Source: Sediminibacterium ginsengisoli
GTDB taxonomy: Bacteria > Bacteroidota > Bacteroidia > Chitinophagales > Chitinophagaceae
Length of the DNA: 46,005 bases
Assembly (NCBI GenBank): GCA_945901845.1
Contig: CAMDLR010000017.1
Coordinates: 1 to 46,005, forward strand
Direction of reading: 5' to 3'
Shown here: positions 8,184 through 17,225 of the stretch, one piece after another
Layout of the letters: the number at the start of each line of letters is the position of its first letter
Position numbering within the stretch: the first letter of the stretch is position 1
The notes under the pieces: model-generated
Seen by the model: only the letters and a program-made list of their open reading frames with translations
Told to the model about the DNA's origin: nothing
Database searches by the model: none
Made by a program: the position numbers and the translations under genes

Positions 8184-9014
8184 ATGAAAACGATCGTTAA
8201 AAACTTATGCTTGTTATTTTTTGTGTCCATTGCCTTTTTTGCAAAGTCACAAACTAGTAGTAACTACGAGGTAATTAAAAACATCCCCTACTATCCCGAA
8301 TCTACGCGCAGTTCTGACAACTATATCAAAGAACAATGTGTACTAGATATTTATAAACCTATTGGAAAAACCAATGCACCTGTTATTGTTTGGTTTCATG
8401 GAGGTGGTCTTACAGGCGGCACCAAATCAATACCAAAAGAATTACTAGATTATGGCTATTTAATCGTTTCTGTTGAGTACAGGTTAAGTCCAAAAGTAAA
8501 AGCCCCCGCATACATAGAAGACGCTGCAGCTAGCACTGCGTGGGTGTTTCAGAACATTTCAAAATATGAAGGGAACGTAAAACAAATATTTTTATCTGGT
8601 CATTCGGCGGGTGGTTATTTAGACCTTATGATTGGGCTCGAAAACAAATGGTTGGCAAAACATGGCATCAATACCAATCAAATTGCGGGTCTCATTCCAT
8701 TAAGTCCGCAAGTCATTTCTCACTTCACCATAAGAGAGGAAAACAACATTTCTAAATTTCAACCTGTAATAGACTCCTACGCCCCGATTTATCATATCAA
8801 AAAAGAAACGCCACCTATCGTTTTAATTACGGGTGATAGAGAAATGGAATTACTAGGTAGGTATGAGGAGAACGCCTATTTTTTTAGAATGATGAAAGTG
8901 ATTGAAAACCCACGCGTAAAACTTTTTGAGCTGCAAGGTGTGGATCACGGAGAAATGGTACGTCCCGGGATTTTTATACTCATGAAAGAAATAAGAATTA
9001 TACTTAATAAGTAA
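8184..9014 (+). CDS. Secreted alpha/beta hydrolase (carboxylesterase/lipase-like)
   Basis: This 276-residue exported esterase-type hydrolase has a signal peptide over residues 1-22, with probable cleavage before Gln23. The oxyanion HGGG motif is at 72-75. The nucleophile is S141 in GHSAGG, and the likely acid and base are D218 (ITGDRE) and H255 (VDHGE). This matches the hormone-sensitive-lipase/BD-FAE type of hydrolases that remove acyl groups from small esters or polysaccharides. The natural substrate cannot be told. It lies 189 bases upstream of the SusC gene on the same strand, so it could help process the imported ligand, but it may be transcribed separately. No terminator is visible after it. 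Confidence 0.87.
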   Translation: MKTIVKNLCLLFFVSIAFFAKSQTSSNYEVIKNIPYYPESTRSSDNYIKEQCVLDIYKPIGKTNAPVIVWFHGGGLTGGTKSIPKELLDYGYLIVSVEYRLSPKVKAPAYIEDAAASTAWVFQNISKYEGNVKQIFLSGHSAGGYLDLMIGLENKWLAKHGINTNQIAGLIPLSPQVISHFTIREENNISKFQPVIDSYAPIYHIKKETPPIVLITGDREMELLGRYEENAYFFRMMKVIENPRVKLFELQGVDHGEMVRPGIFILMKEIRIILNK

Positions 9015-9141
9015 TTATTATATGTTATGTACCCCTAACTCTATCTTATCCACAAATCCCTTTATTTTAACAAATTTCGGTGTATTTATACTCAAATTCG
9101 ATGAATTTTTTGGCTAAAATGTCAAAAATGCATAATATTAT

Positions 9142-9167
9142 AATGAATTTGCTTGCCCAAATTCATT
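9142..9167 (+). promoter_or_regulatory. Inverted repeat in the susC leader/promoter region
   Basis: AATGAATTTG and CAAATTCATT form a perfect 10-bp inverted repeat around CTTGCC. It is 36 bases before the SusC start codon. Related half-sites occur upstream (AAATTC-GAT-GAATTT at 9094-9108). The repeat could be an operator or an mRNA leader hairpin; the sequence does not decide between them. Confidence 0.55.
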
Positions 9168-9203
9168 CATTAATTCATTTTTAAACAGACCAAACAAAAT
9201 CTT

Positions 9204-12200
9204 ATGAAAAGTTTGCTTTTAATTTTTTGTTCTGTGCTGTGCATCATGTCCTCGACATTTGCACAAACACGACAAGTTTCTGGTACCGTAACTGGGCCGG
9301 ATAACAAAGCAGTTGCTTCAGCTACCGTTAAAATCAAGGGTAGTTCAACCGCAACTTCAACTAAGTCTGATGGTACATTTAGTTTAAATGCCCCAGCAGG
9401 AAATGTAACATTAGAGATTTCATCTCTAGGCTTTGCAACCAAAGAGGTTTCAGTATCTGGTTCACAAAGTAATGTTTCAGTTTCTTTATCAACTGCATCT
9501 TCTGATTTAGGTGATGTAGTAGTTACTGCACTTGGTATCAAGCGTGAGAAAAAAGCCCTTGGCTATGCTTCTCAACAAGTAAGTGGTGACGAATTAAGAA
9601 AAGCTGCAAACTTTAACTTTATGGACGCCCTTAGTGGTAAAGCAGCTGGTCTAGACATTAAAATTAGTAGCTCAGGTGCTGGTGGTTCTACCAAAGCAGT
9701 ATTAAGAGGTGCTAAATCACTTATCGGAACATCAGAAGCGTTATACGTTATTGATGGTATACCTATGGTAAACAACAAAGGCGGTCAGCCTGGTTCTTAC
9801 GGTGGTACCGATGGTGGTGATGGTCTATCTTCTATTAACCCTGCCGACATTGAAAGCGTAAACGTTTTAAGAGGCGCTAACGCATCTATCCTTTACGGTA
9901 GCCAAGGTGCAAACGGTGTAATCGTTATTACTACTAAAAAAGGTAAAGCTGGTAAAACACAAATAGATTTCAACCACAGCACTGTTGTTGATCAAGTATC
10001 TGAATTACCTGATTTACAATTTTCTTATGGTGCTATCAATGGTTCAGATTACAACTGGTCGAAAACAAAATCAAACTACTACCAAAACAATTACGTGAAT
10101 GAATTTTTTCAAAGAGGCGTAAATGTTACTAACTCAATTTCTGTGAGTGGTGGTAATGATAAAACAACAGCTTTCTTCTCTTATGCAAATATGAGTGTTA
10201 GAGGTATCGTACCAACAAACACATATGCAAAGCACAATATCACTTTAAACCAATCAACTAAATTATTTGATAATAAAGTAACGGTTAGTTCTAACGTGAT
10301 TTTTGCGTATGAAGAAACAAACAACCGTCCGGGTGCTGGTTACTACAACAACCCATTAACTGGTTTGTATTTATTTGCGCGTGAAAGAGATTTCAATGCA
10401 TATAAAACAAATTATCAAACTTTTGATGCAGCAAGAAACATCAACAGAATGAGTTGGTATTCTACCGAAGAAAAACAAAACAACCCTTATTGGGAACTCA
10501 ACAAAAACACTAAGCTTCAAACTTCTCACCGTGTTATTGCTAACGTGAAACTTTCTTACGACATTGCAAAAAACCTAAAGTTTGAAACAAGAGGAAACAT
10601 TGATTACAACAACATGCAACGTGATAACCGTTGGGCAGCAGGCGGAAACTCTGTAAGTGTGAGCCCTAATGGTACTTGGTCTTATACCAAATACAACGAC
10701 CAGGCTTTATACGCCGACGGTATCTTTACGTACAGCAATAATTTTGGAGACTTATCGCTAACTGCTTTAGCAGGTGCGAGCTACCAAAAAAATACATTCA
10801 ACAATGGTATGAACGTTGGTAACGGTACTATCCCTTTGATGTACCCTAACTTCTTTACGTTTTCGAATATTCCGTACAACATTATTTTTAACCAGACGAT
10901 TAACAGAACCATCAAACAAGGTGCTTTTGCGAATTTACAATTTGGTTACAAAGACATGTTGTTTGTGGATGTTTCTGCTCGTAACGACTGGGCTTCTACC
11001 CTTGCACTTACTGGTAACCAATCATACCTATATCCTGCATTTGGTTTGTCTGGTATTGTTAGCCAAATGGTTGACTTACCAGAAGTTATTTCTTTTATGA
11101 AAGTAAGAGGTTCTTATTCTCAAACTGGTAATGAAGTTCCTTTTAACGTTGTTAACCCTTGGAACTCTATCAATGCAGCTGGTGGCCCAACAGGTATCGG
11201 TGGTATTGGCAGAAATACACAAGTTCCTTTCACCAACTTAAAGCCTGAAATTATTGAGGGTACTGAATTTGGTTTAGAAATGAAAATGTTCAAAAATAAA
11301 ATTGGTTTAGATTTCACTGTTTACAAAGATGTTAGTACCAATCAGTTCTTATCTCTTGCTGCACCGTCAGGTTCAGGCTTTACATCTTACTTTGTTAACG
11401 CAGGTAGAATTGAAAACCAAGGTTTTGAATTTACAGTAGATGCACAAGTTGTAAGTACAAGTAACTTCTCTTGGAAATCATCTGTAAACGTTTCTCGTAA
11501 CACCAATAAAATTGTTGAGTTAATTGCTTCTAATCCTAACTACCAAGTTGGTGGTAACGATGAAGGATTTGCTTCAGTAATTAGAGCTGGCGGTTCATTT
11601 AATGATCTTTGGATCCACAAATTTGCTAGAGACGCTTCAGGCCGTATCATTTTAAACGCAACTACTGGTGCTCCAACAAGAGCTGCATTACAAGAAAAAG
11701 TGGGTAATGTTAATCCTGACTTCTTATTAGGTTGGAATAACAACTTTACTTACAACAACTGGTTTGCTTCTGTACTTGTACAAGGTAAATTTGGTGGTGT
11801 TGCTTTCTCTAAAACAGAAGCTTTCTTAGATTCTTATGGTGCTAGTGCAAGAACTGGCGAATTTAGAGACAAAGGTGGTATGCCAATTAACGCTGTAAGA
11901 AACGGGGCTCCTGTTACCTCAATTGATCCTGCTGTATTTTTCTCTGCAGTTGGTGACAGAAATGGTATCATGGAACCTTACTTATTTTCAAGAACAAATG
12001 TAAGAGTAGGTCAGTTAGTATTAGGTTACAACTTAAAATCTAACAACGCAAAATCATTAATTAAAGAAGCTAACTTCTCATTAGTGGGTCGTAACTTATT
12101 CTTCTTATTTAAAGAAGCTCCATTTGATCCAGAACAAGCCATGAGTACTGGTAACGGTATGCAGTCTAACGACGTATTTGGTTTACCTGCAACAAGATCT

Positions 12201-12230
12201 TATGGTGTTAACGTTAAGTTTACTTTCTAA
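9204..12230 (+). CDS. SusC/RagA-family TonB-linked outer-membrane transporter
   Basis: This 1008-residue outer-membrane protein forms the barrel of a lidded importer with its SusD partner. It has a signal peptide ending at FAQ (residue 21), then a carboxypeptidase-regulatory-like domain (QVSGTVTGPDNKAVASATVK, about 23-105). The TonB-linked segment DVVVTALGIKREKKALGYA precedes the plug, which carries LRGAKSL and YVIDGIPM, and a 22-strand-type barrel runs to the C-terminal Phe of VKFTF. It is intact. The SusD gene follows after 21 bases. No glycoside hydrolase, sensor or ECF sigma factor gene is nearby, so the ligand (glycan, peptide or other) is open. Confidence 0.95.
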   Translation: MKSLLLIFCSVLCIMSSTFAQTRQVSGTVTGPDNKAVASATVKIKGSSTATSTKSDGTFSLNAPAGNVTLEISSLGFATKEVSVSGSQSNVSVSLSTASSDLGDVVVTALGIKREKKALGYASQQVSGDELRKAANFNFMDALSGKAAGLDIKISSSGAGGSTKAVLRGAKSLIGTSEALYVIDGIPMVNNKGGQPGSYGGTDGGDGLSSINPADIESVNVLRGANASILYGSQGANGVIVITTKKGKAGKTQIDFNHSTVVDQVSELPDLQFSYGAINGSDYNWSKTKSNYYQNNYVNEFFQRGVNVTNSISVSGGNDKTTAFFSYANMSVRGIVPTNTYAKHNITLNQSTKLFDNKVTVSSNVIFAYEETNNRPGAGYYNNPLTGLYLFARERDFNAYKTNYQTFDAARNINRMSWYSTEEKQNNPYWELNKNTKLQTSHRVIANVKLSYDIAKNLKFETRGNIDYNNMQRDNRWAAGGNSVSVSPNGTWSYTKYNDQALYADGIFTYSNNFGDLSLTALAGASYQKNTFNNGMNVGNGTIPLMYPNFFTFSNIPYNIIFNQTINRTIKQGAFANLQFGYKDMLFVDVSARNDWASTLALTGNQSYLYPAFGLSGIVSQMVDLPEVISFMKVRGSYSQTGNEVPFNVVNPWNSINAAGGPTGIGGIGRNTQVPFTNLKPEIIEGTEFGLEMKMFKNKIGLDFTVYKDVSTNQFLSLAAPSGSGFTSYFVNAGRIENQGFEFTVDAQVVSTSNFSWKSSVNVSRNTNKIVELIASNPNYQVGGNDEGFASVIRAGGSFNDLWIHKFARDASGRIILNATTGAPTRAALQEKVGNVNPDFLLGWNNNFTYNNWFASVLVQGKFGGVAFSKTEAFLDSYGASARTGEFRDKGGMPINAVRNGAPVTSIDPAVFFSAVGDRNGIMEPYLFSRTNVRVGQLVLGYNLKSNNAKSLIKEANFSLVGRNLFFLFKEAPFDPEQAMSTGNGMQSNDVFGLPATRSYGVNVKFTF

Positions 12231-12251
12231 AATTTTTAAATACAATTTAGT

Positions 12252-13832
12252 ATGAAACAATTATTTATTGCATCAATCATTCTAATTGCTTTTGGATCTT
12301 GTACTAAAGATTTCCAATCGACCAATCAGAACCCAAATCAAATATCTGATGAGATGCTTAAGCAAGACTTCAACCTGGTAGGTTCGCCTTTTGCAGGTAT
12401 GTTGTATGAGCTGCATGGTAATCAGGGTAGTCAAACACAAGAAGACTTGTGTTACGATTCATGGATGGGCTTTATGAATACCCCTACTCCATTTACAAGT
12501 AATGTAAACAACACAACGTATTACGTTCGTTGGAACTCTTATTGGGGTCGTCAATACAATAACGTTATGTCTCCTGCAAGACAAGTTATCCGTTTAGCAC
12601 AAGAAAACGGTTTACCAATGTTTGCAACATGGGCAAAATTGATCAGAATTTTATCAATGTCAAGAGTATCTGCAATTCATGGTCCAGTAATTTATTCAAA
12701 TTATGGGTCAACAGCAGCAACTATATTATATGATAAAGAGTCTGATTTGTACAGAAATTTCTTTGCTCAATTAGATACGATTCAATCAGAATTTAATGCA
12801 AACAAAACGTATGCTGGTTTTGCTAAATTTGACCCTAGCTTTAAGGGTAGTATTCCAGCTTGGATGAAAGTGGTGAACTCAGTTCGTTTAAAACTTGCAA
12901 TGCGTGTATCAAAAGTAGATCCAGTTTTAGCAAAAGCGCAAGGTGAAAAAGCGTTGGCTGATGCTGCTGGTTTAATTGCTACCAACGCTGATAACTTTAA
13001 TATCTCATTACTTGGTAATATTATGCCAGTAGGTATGATTTGTTTTCAGTGGGATGATGCTCGTATGGGTGCACCAATCGAATCATTTATGGTGGGTTTA
13101 AAGGACGGAAGAATTGCTAAGTTTTTCTCACCTGCCGATAATGCAAGTTTATATGCAGACCATCCTACATCTCCTTACAAAGGAATCAGAAATGGTGCGT
13201 TTTTAGATGCTAAAATTCAACGTGTTACTTTCTCTAAAGTATCTACCGATTTTAATAGCGTTCAAACAAGAAGACATATTACTGCTTCTGAAGTACACTT
13301 CTTAAGAGCAGAAGCTGCTTTAAGAGGTTGGACTGGTGCTGGAGATGCTAAAACCAACTACGAAACTGGTGTTAGATTATCATTTGCAGATTGGGGAGCT
13401 GGTGGTGTAGATACTTACTTAGCAGATGCTACAAGTAAGCCTATCAACTATGTAGATCCAATTGATTCTCGCAACAACTTTACAGCTGCTTCAACAATTA
13501 CAGTTGCTTGGGATGAAGCTGATTCTAGAGAGTTAAAGCTTGAAAAAATTATGACACAAAAATACCTTGCAACATTTACCAATACTTTGGAAGCATGGGT
13601 AGACCACAGAAGAACAGGATATCCTAAAATTCCTTCTGCTGCTAGAAATGATTCTGGTGATGAGTGGGGTGTTATCCCTGCTGGTCAGTTCATTAAAAGA
13701 TGGCCTTTTGTAGCTGGAGAGGTAACAGGTAATGCTGCTGCTGTAACAGATGCACTTTCTAAAATGGGTGCTACTAAAAACGACATATCCACACGCTTAT
13801 GGTGGGATACAGGTGTAGCATCAAACTTCTAA
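12252..13832 (+). CDS. SusD/RagB-like nutrient-binding outer-membrane lipoprotein
   Basis: This 526-residue surface lipoprotein forms the lid of the upstream SusC barrel and captures the nutrient. The signal peptide ends in a lipobox, with the lipidated Cys at about residue 16 (FGSC). NPNQISDEML and the TPR-like helical body resemble the SusD-like_2 (SusD/RagB outer-membrane lipoprotein) group, not classical starch SusD. The C-terminal part has EVHFLRAEAALRGW, typical of the family. It is 21 bases after SusC and is followed by a strong terminator, giving a clear two-gene operon. Confidence 0.93.
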   Translation: MKQLFIASIILIAFGSCTKDFQSTNQNPNQISDEMLKQDFNLVGSPFAGMLYELHGNQGSQTQEDLCYDSWMGFMNTPTPFTSNVNNTTYYVRWNSYWGRQYNNVMSPARQVIRLAQENGLPMFATWAKLIRILSMSRVSAIHGPVIYSNYGSTAATILYDKESDLYRNFFAQLDTIQSEFNANKTYAGFAKFDPSFKGSIPAWMKVVNSVRLKLAMRVSKVDPVLAKAQGEKALADAAGLIATNADNFNISLLGNIMPVGMICFQWDDARMGAPIESFMVGLKDGRIAKFFSPADNASLYADHPTSPYKGIRNGAFLDAKIQRVTFSKVSTDFNSVQTRRHITASEVHFLRAEAALRGWTGAGDAKTNYETGVRLSFADWGAGGVDTYLADATSKPINYVDPIDSRNNFTAASTITVAWDEADSRELKLEKIMTQKYLATFTNTLEAWVDHRRTGYPKIPSAARNDSGDEWGVIPAGQFIKRWPFVAGEVTGNAAAVTDALSKMGATKNDISTRLWWDTGVASNF

Positions 13833-13852
13833 TATTGTTTTAGAATATATTT

Positions 13853-13885
13853 AAAAGCCCTCCGAATTATCGGGGGGCTTTTTTT
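13853..13885 (+). terminator. Rho-independent terminator of susC-susD
   Basis: AAAGCCCTCCG and CGGGGGGCTTT form an 11-bp stem with one G-U pair and the loop AATTAT. A run of T residues continues to 13885. The loop contains the stop codon of the convergent diesterase gene. On the minus strand the same stem is followed only by TTTTAAATAT, so reverse activity would be weaker. Confidence 0.9.
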
Positions 13886-14637
13886 ATGGTCAAATAACGC
13901 TCCGGAAAATTGGTTGTAATAAACTCAACCCCTTGCGCAACAAGCTTATTAAAATCTTCATCCTTATTTACAGTCCAACTACCAAGCATCATATTTTGCT
14001 TTTTGGCATTTACTGCAATAGACGGATCCCCTATAAACTGGGCATAATTAAAATTGATACCATTAAATTTAGCTGCCAAAATATCTTCCAACGACTTATT
14101 GTTTTCGAGGTATAAAACAGTTGCTGTTGGCCTGTTGGCTCTAATGGTTTGGAGTACTTCAAAATCAAAACTGATATAAATAATTCGGTCTTCGATACCT
14201 AATTTTTTAGCAAGGGCTATCGTTTCAGTGGTAGTAAGTTGACTAGTGGTATTACTTAAAAGTGCAGCCTTAATTTCACAAACAAGAAGTGTATGGTGCT
14301 TAGAGGCAGTACCTGTTTTAAAATAATCCTCTAATAAAGGAAGGTCTTCCCCATTACTCAATTTTTTGGCATTGAGTTCCGCATAAGTTTTTAACTCAAT
14401 GGTATCACCAAAGTGTGTAGGATCGTGATTCACTACCAACTTACCATCTAGCGTGCGTCGCACATCAAATTCACTACCGTACGCTTTAATTTCTATGGCT
14501 TTTTGCAGTGCTGCTATCGAATTTTCTGGAAGATTAAATTCTTTCCAAGCACCCCTGTGTGCTATAATTTTTGTGTCTTGTGCTTTTAGTTGTTGTAGCA
14601 TACAAAAAGTGGCAAGGGTTATAAATATTTTTTTCAT
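13867..14637 (-). CDS. Exported glycerophosphodiester phosphodiesterase
   Basis: This 256-residue enzyme hydrolyses glycerophosphodiesters to glycerol-3-phosphate and an alcohol. The signal peptide is residues 1-19, ending in LKAQ, which suggests a periplasmic site. GDPD-family residues are present: HRG at 27-29, the metal ligands E56 and D58 in EFD, and H71 in NHDPTH. It starts four bases after the stop of the upstream protease gene, so the two form an operon. Its last few codons and stop codon lie within the terminator hairpin of the convergent susCD operon. Other (metal-dependent) phosphodiesterases of the same barrel fold are possible. Confidence 0.92.
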   Translation of the reverse strand: MKKIFITLATFCMLQQLKAQDTKIIAHRGAWKEFNLPENSIAALQKAIEIKAYGSEFDVRRTLDGKLVVNHDPTHFGDTIELKTYAELNAKKLSNGEDLPLLEDYFKTGTASKHHTLLVCEIKAALLSNTTSQLTTTETIALAKKLGIEDRIIYISFDFEVLQTIRANRPTATVLYLENNKSLEDILAAKFNGINFNYAQFIGDPSIAVNAKKQNMMLGSWTVNKDEDFNKLVAQGVEFITTNFPERYLTIKKAPR

Positions 14638-14641
14638 GTTG

Positions 14642-16234
14642 CTATTTCAATTGCTGTAATGCCTTTGCCACGGTAGAATCTGTGGCATTTTGTAATTGGT
14701 AATACCCTTCTGTTCTCCAAATTTGACGAGCCATTAAAATTTTAATAGACTGTAATAAATAAGCTTTGCCTGCCGCAGATACTTTGGTAGCTACAATATT
14801 ATCTTTTGCAGCAGCAGCAGCAAATGCATTCCACTCGGCACTAGCTGGCACAAACCCTTTTGCAAGTGCCTCTGGGGTTTTAAAACCATCAAAATAAGTA
14901 CGGTTGTTTTTATACAATTCGTATACAAAATTAGATAGTGTATTGGATAAATACAATTGCATAATTAATGTGTCCTGCAAACTAGATGCTAAAGGAACAA
15001 TAACATCGGGGGTAATGCCTCCACCACCGTATAAAATACGACCACCCGGAGTTTTAAATTTTTTACCTTTTAATACACTAGAATCTGCTTTATCAAGTAC
15101 ACCGTTATGGTAACGGCTCATTAGTTCCTCGTCATATTTTTCTTTACCAGCCGTATACGTTTTTTGAATATTTCTGCCTAATGGTGTAAAATACCTAGCA
15201 ATGGTTAAGCGAACAGCACTACCGTCTGTTAAACCAAATTGTTGTTGCACAAGGCCCTTACCAAATGAACGTCTTCCTATAATAGTAGCCCTATCCCAGT
15301 CTTGTAAAGCACCCGCAAGTACTTCACTAGCAGAAGCAGATGTTTCATCAATTAACACGGTTAATTTGCCCGTTTCAAATAATCCAGGTCTTTTACAAAC
15401 AAAATCGTGACGTTTGCTATTAGCACCTTCGGTGTACACAATTAATTTATTATCACTTAAAAATTCGTCGGCAATATCAACGGCTTCTTGCAAAAGACCA
15501 CCACCATTACCACGTAAATCAAGTACCAACGATTTCATACCATTCTTTTGTAATTTTTCGAGTGACGCCATAAAGGTTTCATACGTTCTTTCAGAAAACT
15601 TATCAATTTTAATATACCCGGTAGCAGGCTGAATCATATAAGCTGCGTCGATCGGTGATACGGGAATAACACCCCTTGTTATATTTAAATTAAGTTGTTT
15701 GTTGTTACGAAGCACCGTAATTTTTACGCTAGTACCTTCTTCACCCCTAATTTTAGAACGCACCCAATCGGCACTAATATTTTTACCATATAGTGTTATT
15801 GAATCGTTGGCCTTTAATAACTGATCGCCAACCTGCAAACCCGCCTTAAAGGAAGGGCCATCTTTAAAAACATTCATCACATTTACCGTATCGTTCATCA
15901 TTTGAAACTCAATACCGATACCCATAAAACTTCCGGCAATATCATCGTTAAATTCAGCTAAATCACTAGCAGGTATATACGCAGAGTGTGGATCCAAATG
16001 TGATAGTAGCGCATCCGCAACGAGTTGATTGATACTATCCGAAGCAACCGGATCTACATATTTACTATTGATGAGTGATACCAACTCCTGCACCGAACTA
16101 CGTCCAGATAATCCTAAAAACTTACCACCAGCTGTGTTATCGCGAAGTTGGTATCCAATAGTCATACCTACAACCATTACAACAGATAACAAAACCGGTA
16201 ACCATACACTTATTTTCTTTTTTTGCTCGCTCAT
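14642..16234 (-). CDS. S41 family C-terminal processing peptidase
   Basis: This serine protease (CtpA/Prc type) trims or degrades proteins at the C terminus, facing the periplasm. The 530-residue protein has an N-terminal membrane anchor at about 9-27, a PDZ domain at about 100-185 (FMGIGIEF and VGDQLLKAN), and the S41 catalytic core. The Ser-Lys dyad is S301 in TSASASE and K326 in FGKGLVQQ, with the usual spacing of 25. A C-terminal helical region follows residue 440. It is followed after four bases by the diesterase gene, without an obvious functional link. The upstream gap of 142 bases is divergent with the sugar kinase gene. Confidence 0.94.
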   Translation of the reverse strand: MSEQKKKISVWLPVLLSVVMVVGMTIGYQLRDNTAGGKFLGLSGRSSVQELVSLINSKYVDPVASDSINQLVADALLSHLDPHSAYIPASDLAEFNDDIAGSFMGIGIEFQMMNDTVNVMNVFKDGPSFKAGLQVGDQLLKANDSITLYGKNISADWVRSKIRGEEGTSVKITVLRNNKQLNLNITRGVIPVSPIDAAYMIQPATGYIKIDKFSERTYETFMASLEKLQKNGMKSLVLDLRGNGGGLLQEAVDIADEFLSDNKLIVYTEGANSKRHDFVCKRPGLFETGKLTVLIDETSASASEVLAGALQDWDRATIIGRRSFGKGLVQQQFGLTDGSAVRLTIARYFTPLGRNIQKTYTAGKEKYDEELMSRYHNGVLDKADSSVLKGKKFKTPGGRILYGGGGITPDVIVPLASSLQDTLIMQLYLSNTLSNFVYELYKNNRTYFDGFKTPEALAKGFVPASAEWNAFAAAAAKDNIVATKVSAAGKAYLLQSIKILMARQIWRTEGYYQLQNATDSTVAKALQQLK

Positions 16235-16376
16235 TGTTTGATCATATTTAAAGGTCCTTACAAATATCCTACTTAAATAGATAAAATTGCCTTAAAACAT
16301 TAAATATTAAAGAGATAAAGGTTGTTTTATCACAGATATTTTCGTACTTCGTAGTATCATTTCTAAATTCTAAATA

Positions 16377-17219
16377 ATGCGGGTAACCTTAATAGCAGAC
16401 AGTGGTGCTACAAAATGTGAATGGTGCTTGCTCGTAGATGGCAAGAAAAAAAAGTCCATTATTACGGATGGTCTTAGCCCCTATTTTTTAACTGCGGATC
16501 AAATTACGGCGCTGCTTCAAAAGCACTTACTGCCAAATATTAAAAACTTTACTCCAAAAAACATATTTTTTTATGGCACAGGGCTTGCCAATCCAGCCAA
16601 TGCCAAAGTTATCAAAAATGTTTTAAAAGGTTTATTTACCAAAGCCAAAATAGAAATCAACCACGACTTAACCGCTGCTGCTAGAGCATTATGCGGCAAG
16701 CAAAAAGGCATCGCTTGTATATTAGGCACGGGTGCCAACGCTGGCTATTACAATGGAAATAAAATTGCTAAAAATAGTCCTGGACTTGGTTATATTTTAG
16801 GGGATGAAGGCAGCGGTGCTTACTTAGGCAAAAAAGTGGTACAGTATTATTTGTACCAAACATTTGACGAAGAACTCATGGCAGGTTTCACCAAACGCTT
16901 CAATACTAGTAAAGACGAAATCTTAAACAACGTATACAAGCAACCGCTTGCCAATAGATACCTTGCACATTACGCCATATTTTTAAGTGAAAACAGGGGT
17001 CATTACATGATTGAAAACATCATTGAAGATGGTTTAAACGATTTCTTTTTCACCCACCTTTATAAATTTAAAGAGAGCTGGAAACTACCCATTAATTTTG
17101 TAGGTAGTGTTGCATTTGGTTTTAAAGACGTTTTAAAAGAACTCTGCAACACCTATGAATTAGAATTGGGAAAAGTTTTAAAAGCGCCGATGGAAGGTTT
17201 AGTTACCTACCACAAATAA
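16377..17219 (+). CDS. BadF/BadG-type ATPase, probable GlcNAc/MurNAc kinase
   Basis: This 280-residue ASKHA-fold sugar kinase of the BadF/BadG/BcrA group, which includes N-acetylglucosamine kinases and MurK, probably phosphorylates an amino sugar in the cytoplasm. The phosphate-1 motif is ADSGATKCEW (7-16). The catalytic Asp is D97 in NHDLTAAA, phosphate-2 is GTGAN (117-121), and GDEGSG is at 142-147. MurQ is encoded six bases downstream, which points to a MurNAc or GlcNAc kinase feeding MurNAc-6-phosphate to the etherase. That specificity is inferred from context. No CxCGxxGC zinc motif of ROK kinases is seen. Confidence 0.85.
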   Translation: MRVTLIADSGATKCEWCLLVDGKKKKSIITDGLSPYFLTADQITALLQKHLLPNIKNFTPKNIFFYGTGLANPANAKVIKNVLKGLFTKAKIEINHDLTAAARALCGKQKGIACILGTGANAGYYNGNKIAKNSPGLGYILGDEGSGAYLGKKVVQYYLYQTFDEELMAGFTKRFNTSKDEILNNVYKQPLANRYLAHYAIFLSENRGHYMIENIIEDGLNDFFFTHLYKFKESWKLPINFVGSVAFGFKDVLKELCNTYELELGKVLKAPMEGLVTYHK

Positions 17220-17225
17220 TTTTAC

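Noticed and set aside
9170..9541. Minus-strand frame over the start of susC
   Set aside because: It lies entirely opposite the conserved signal peptide and carboxypeptidase-like domain of SusC, so it is a codon-bias shadow.
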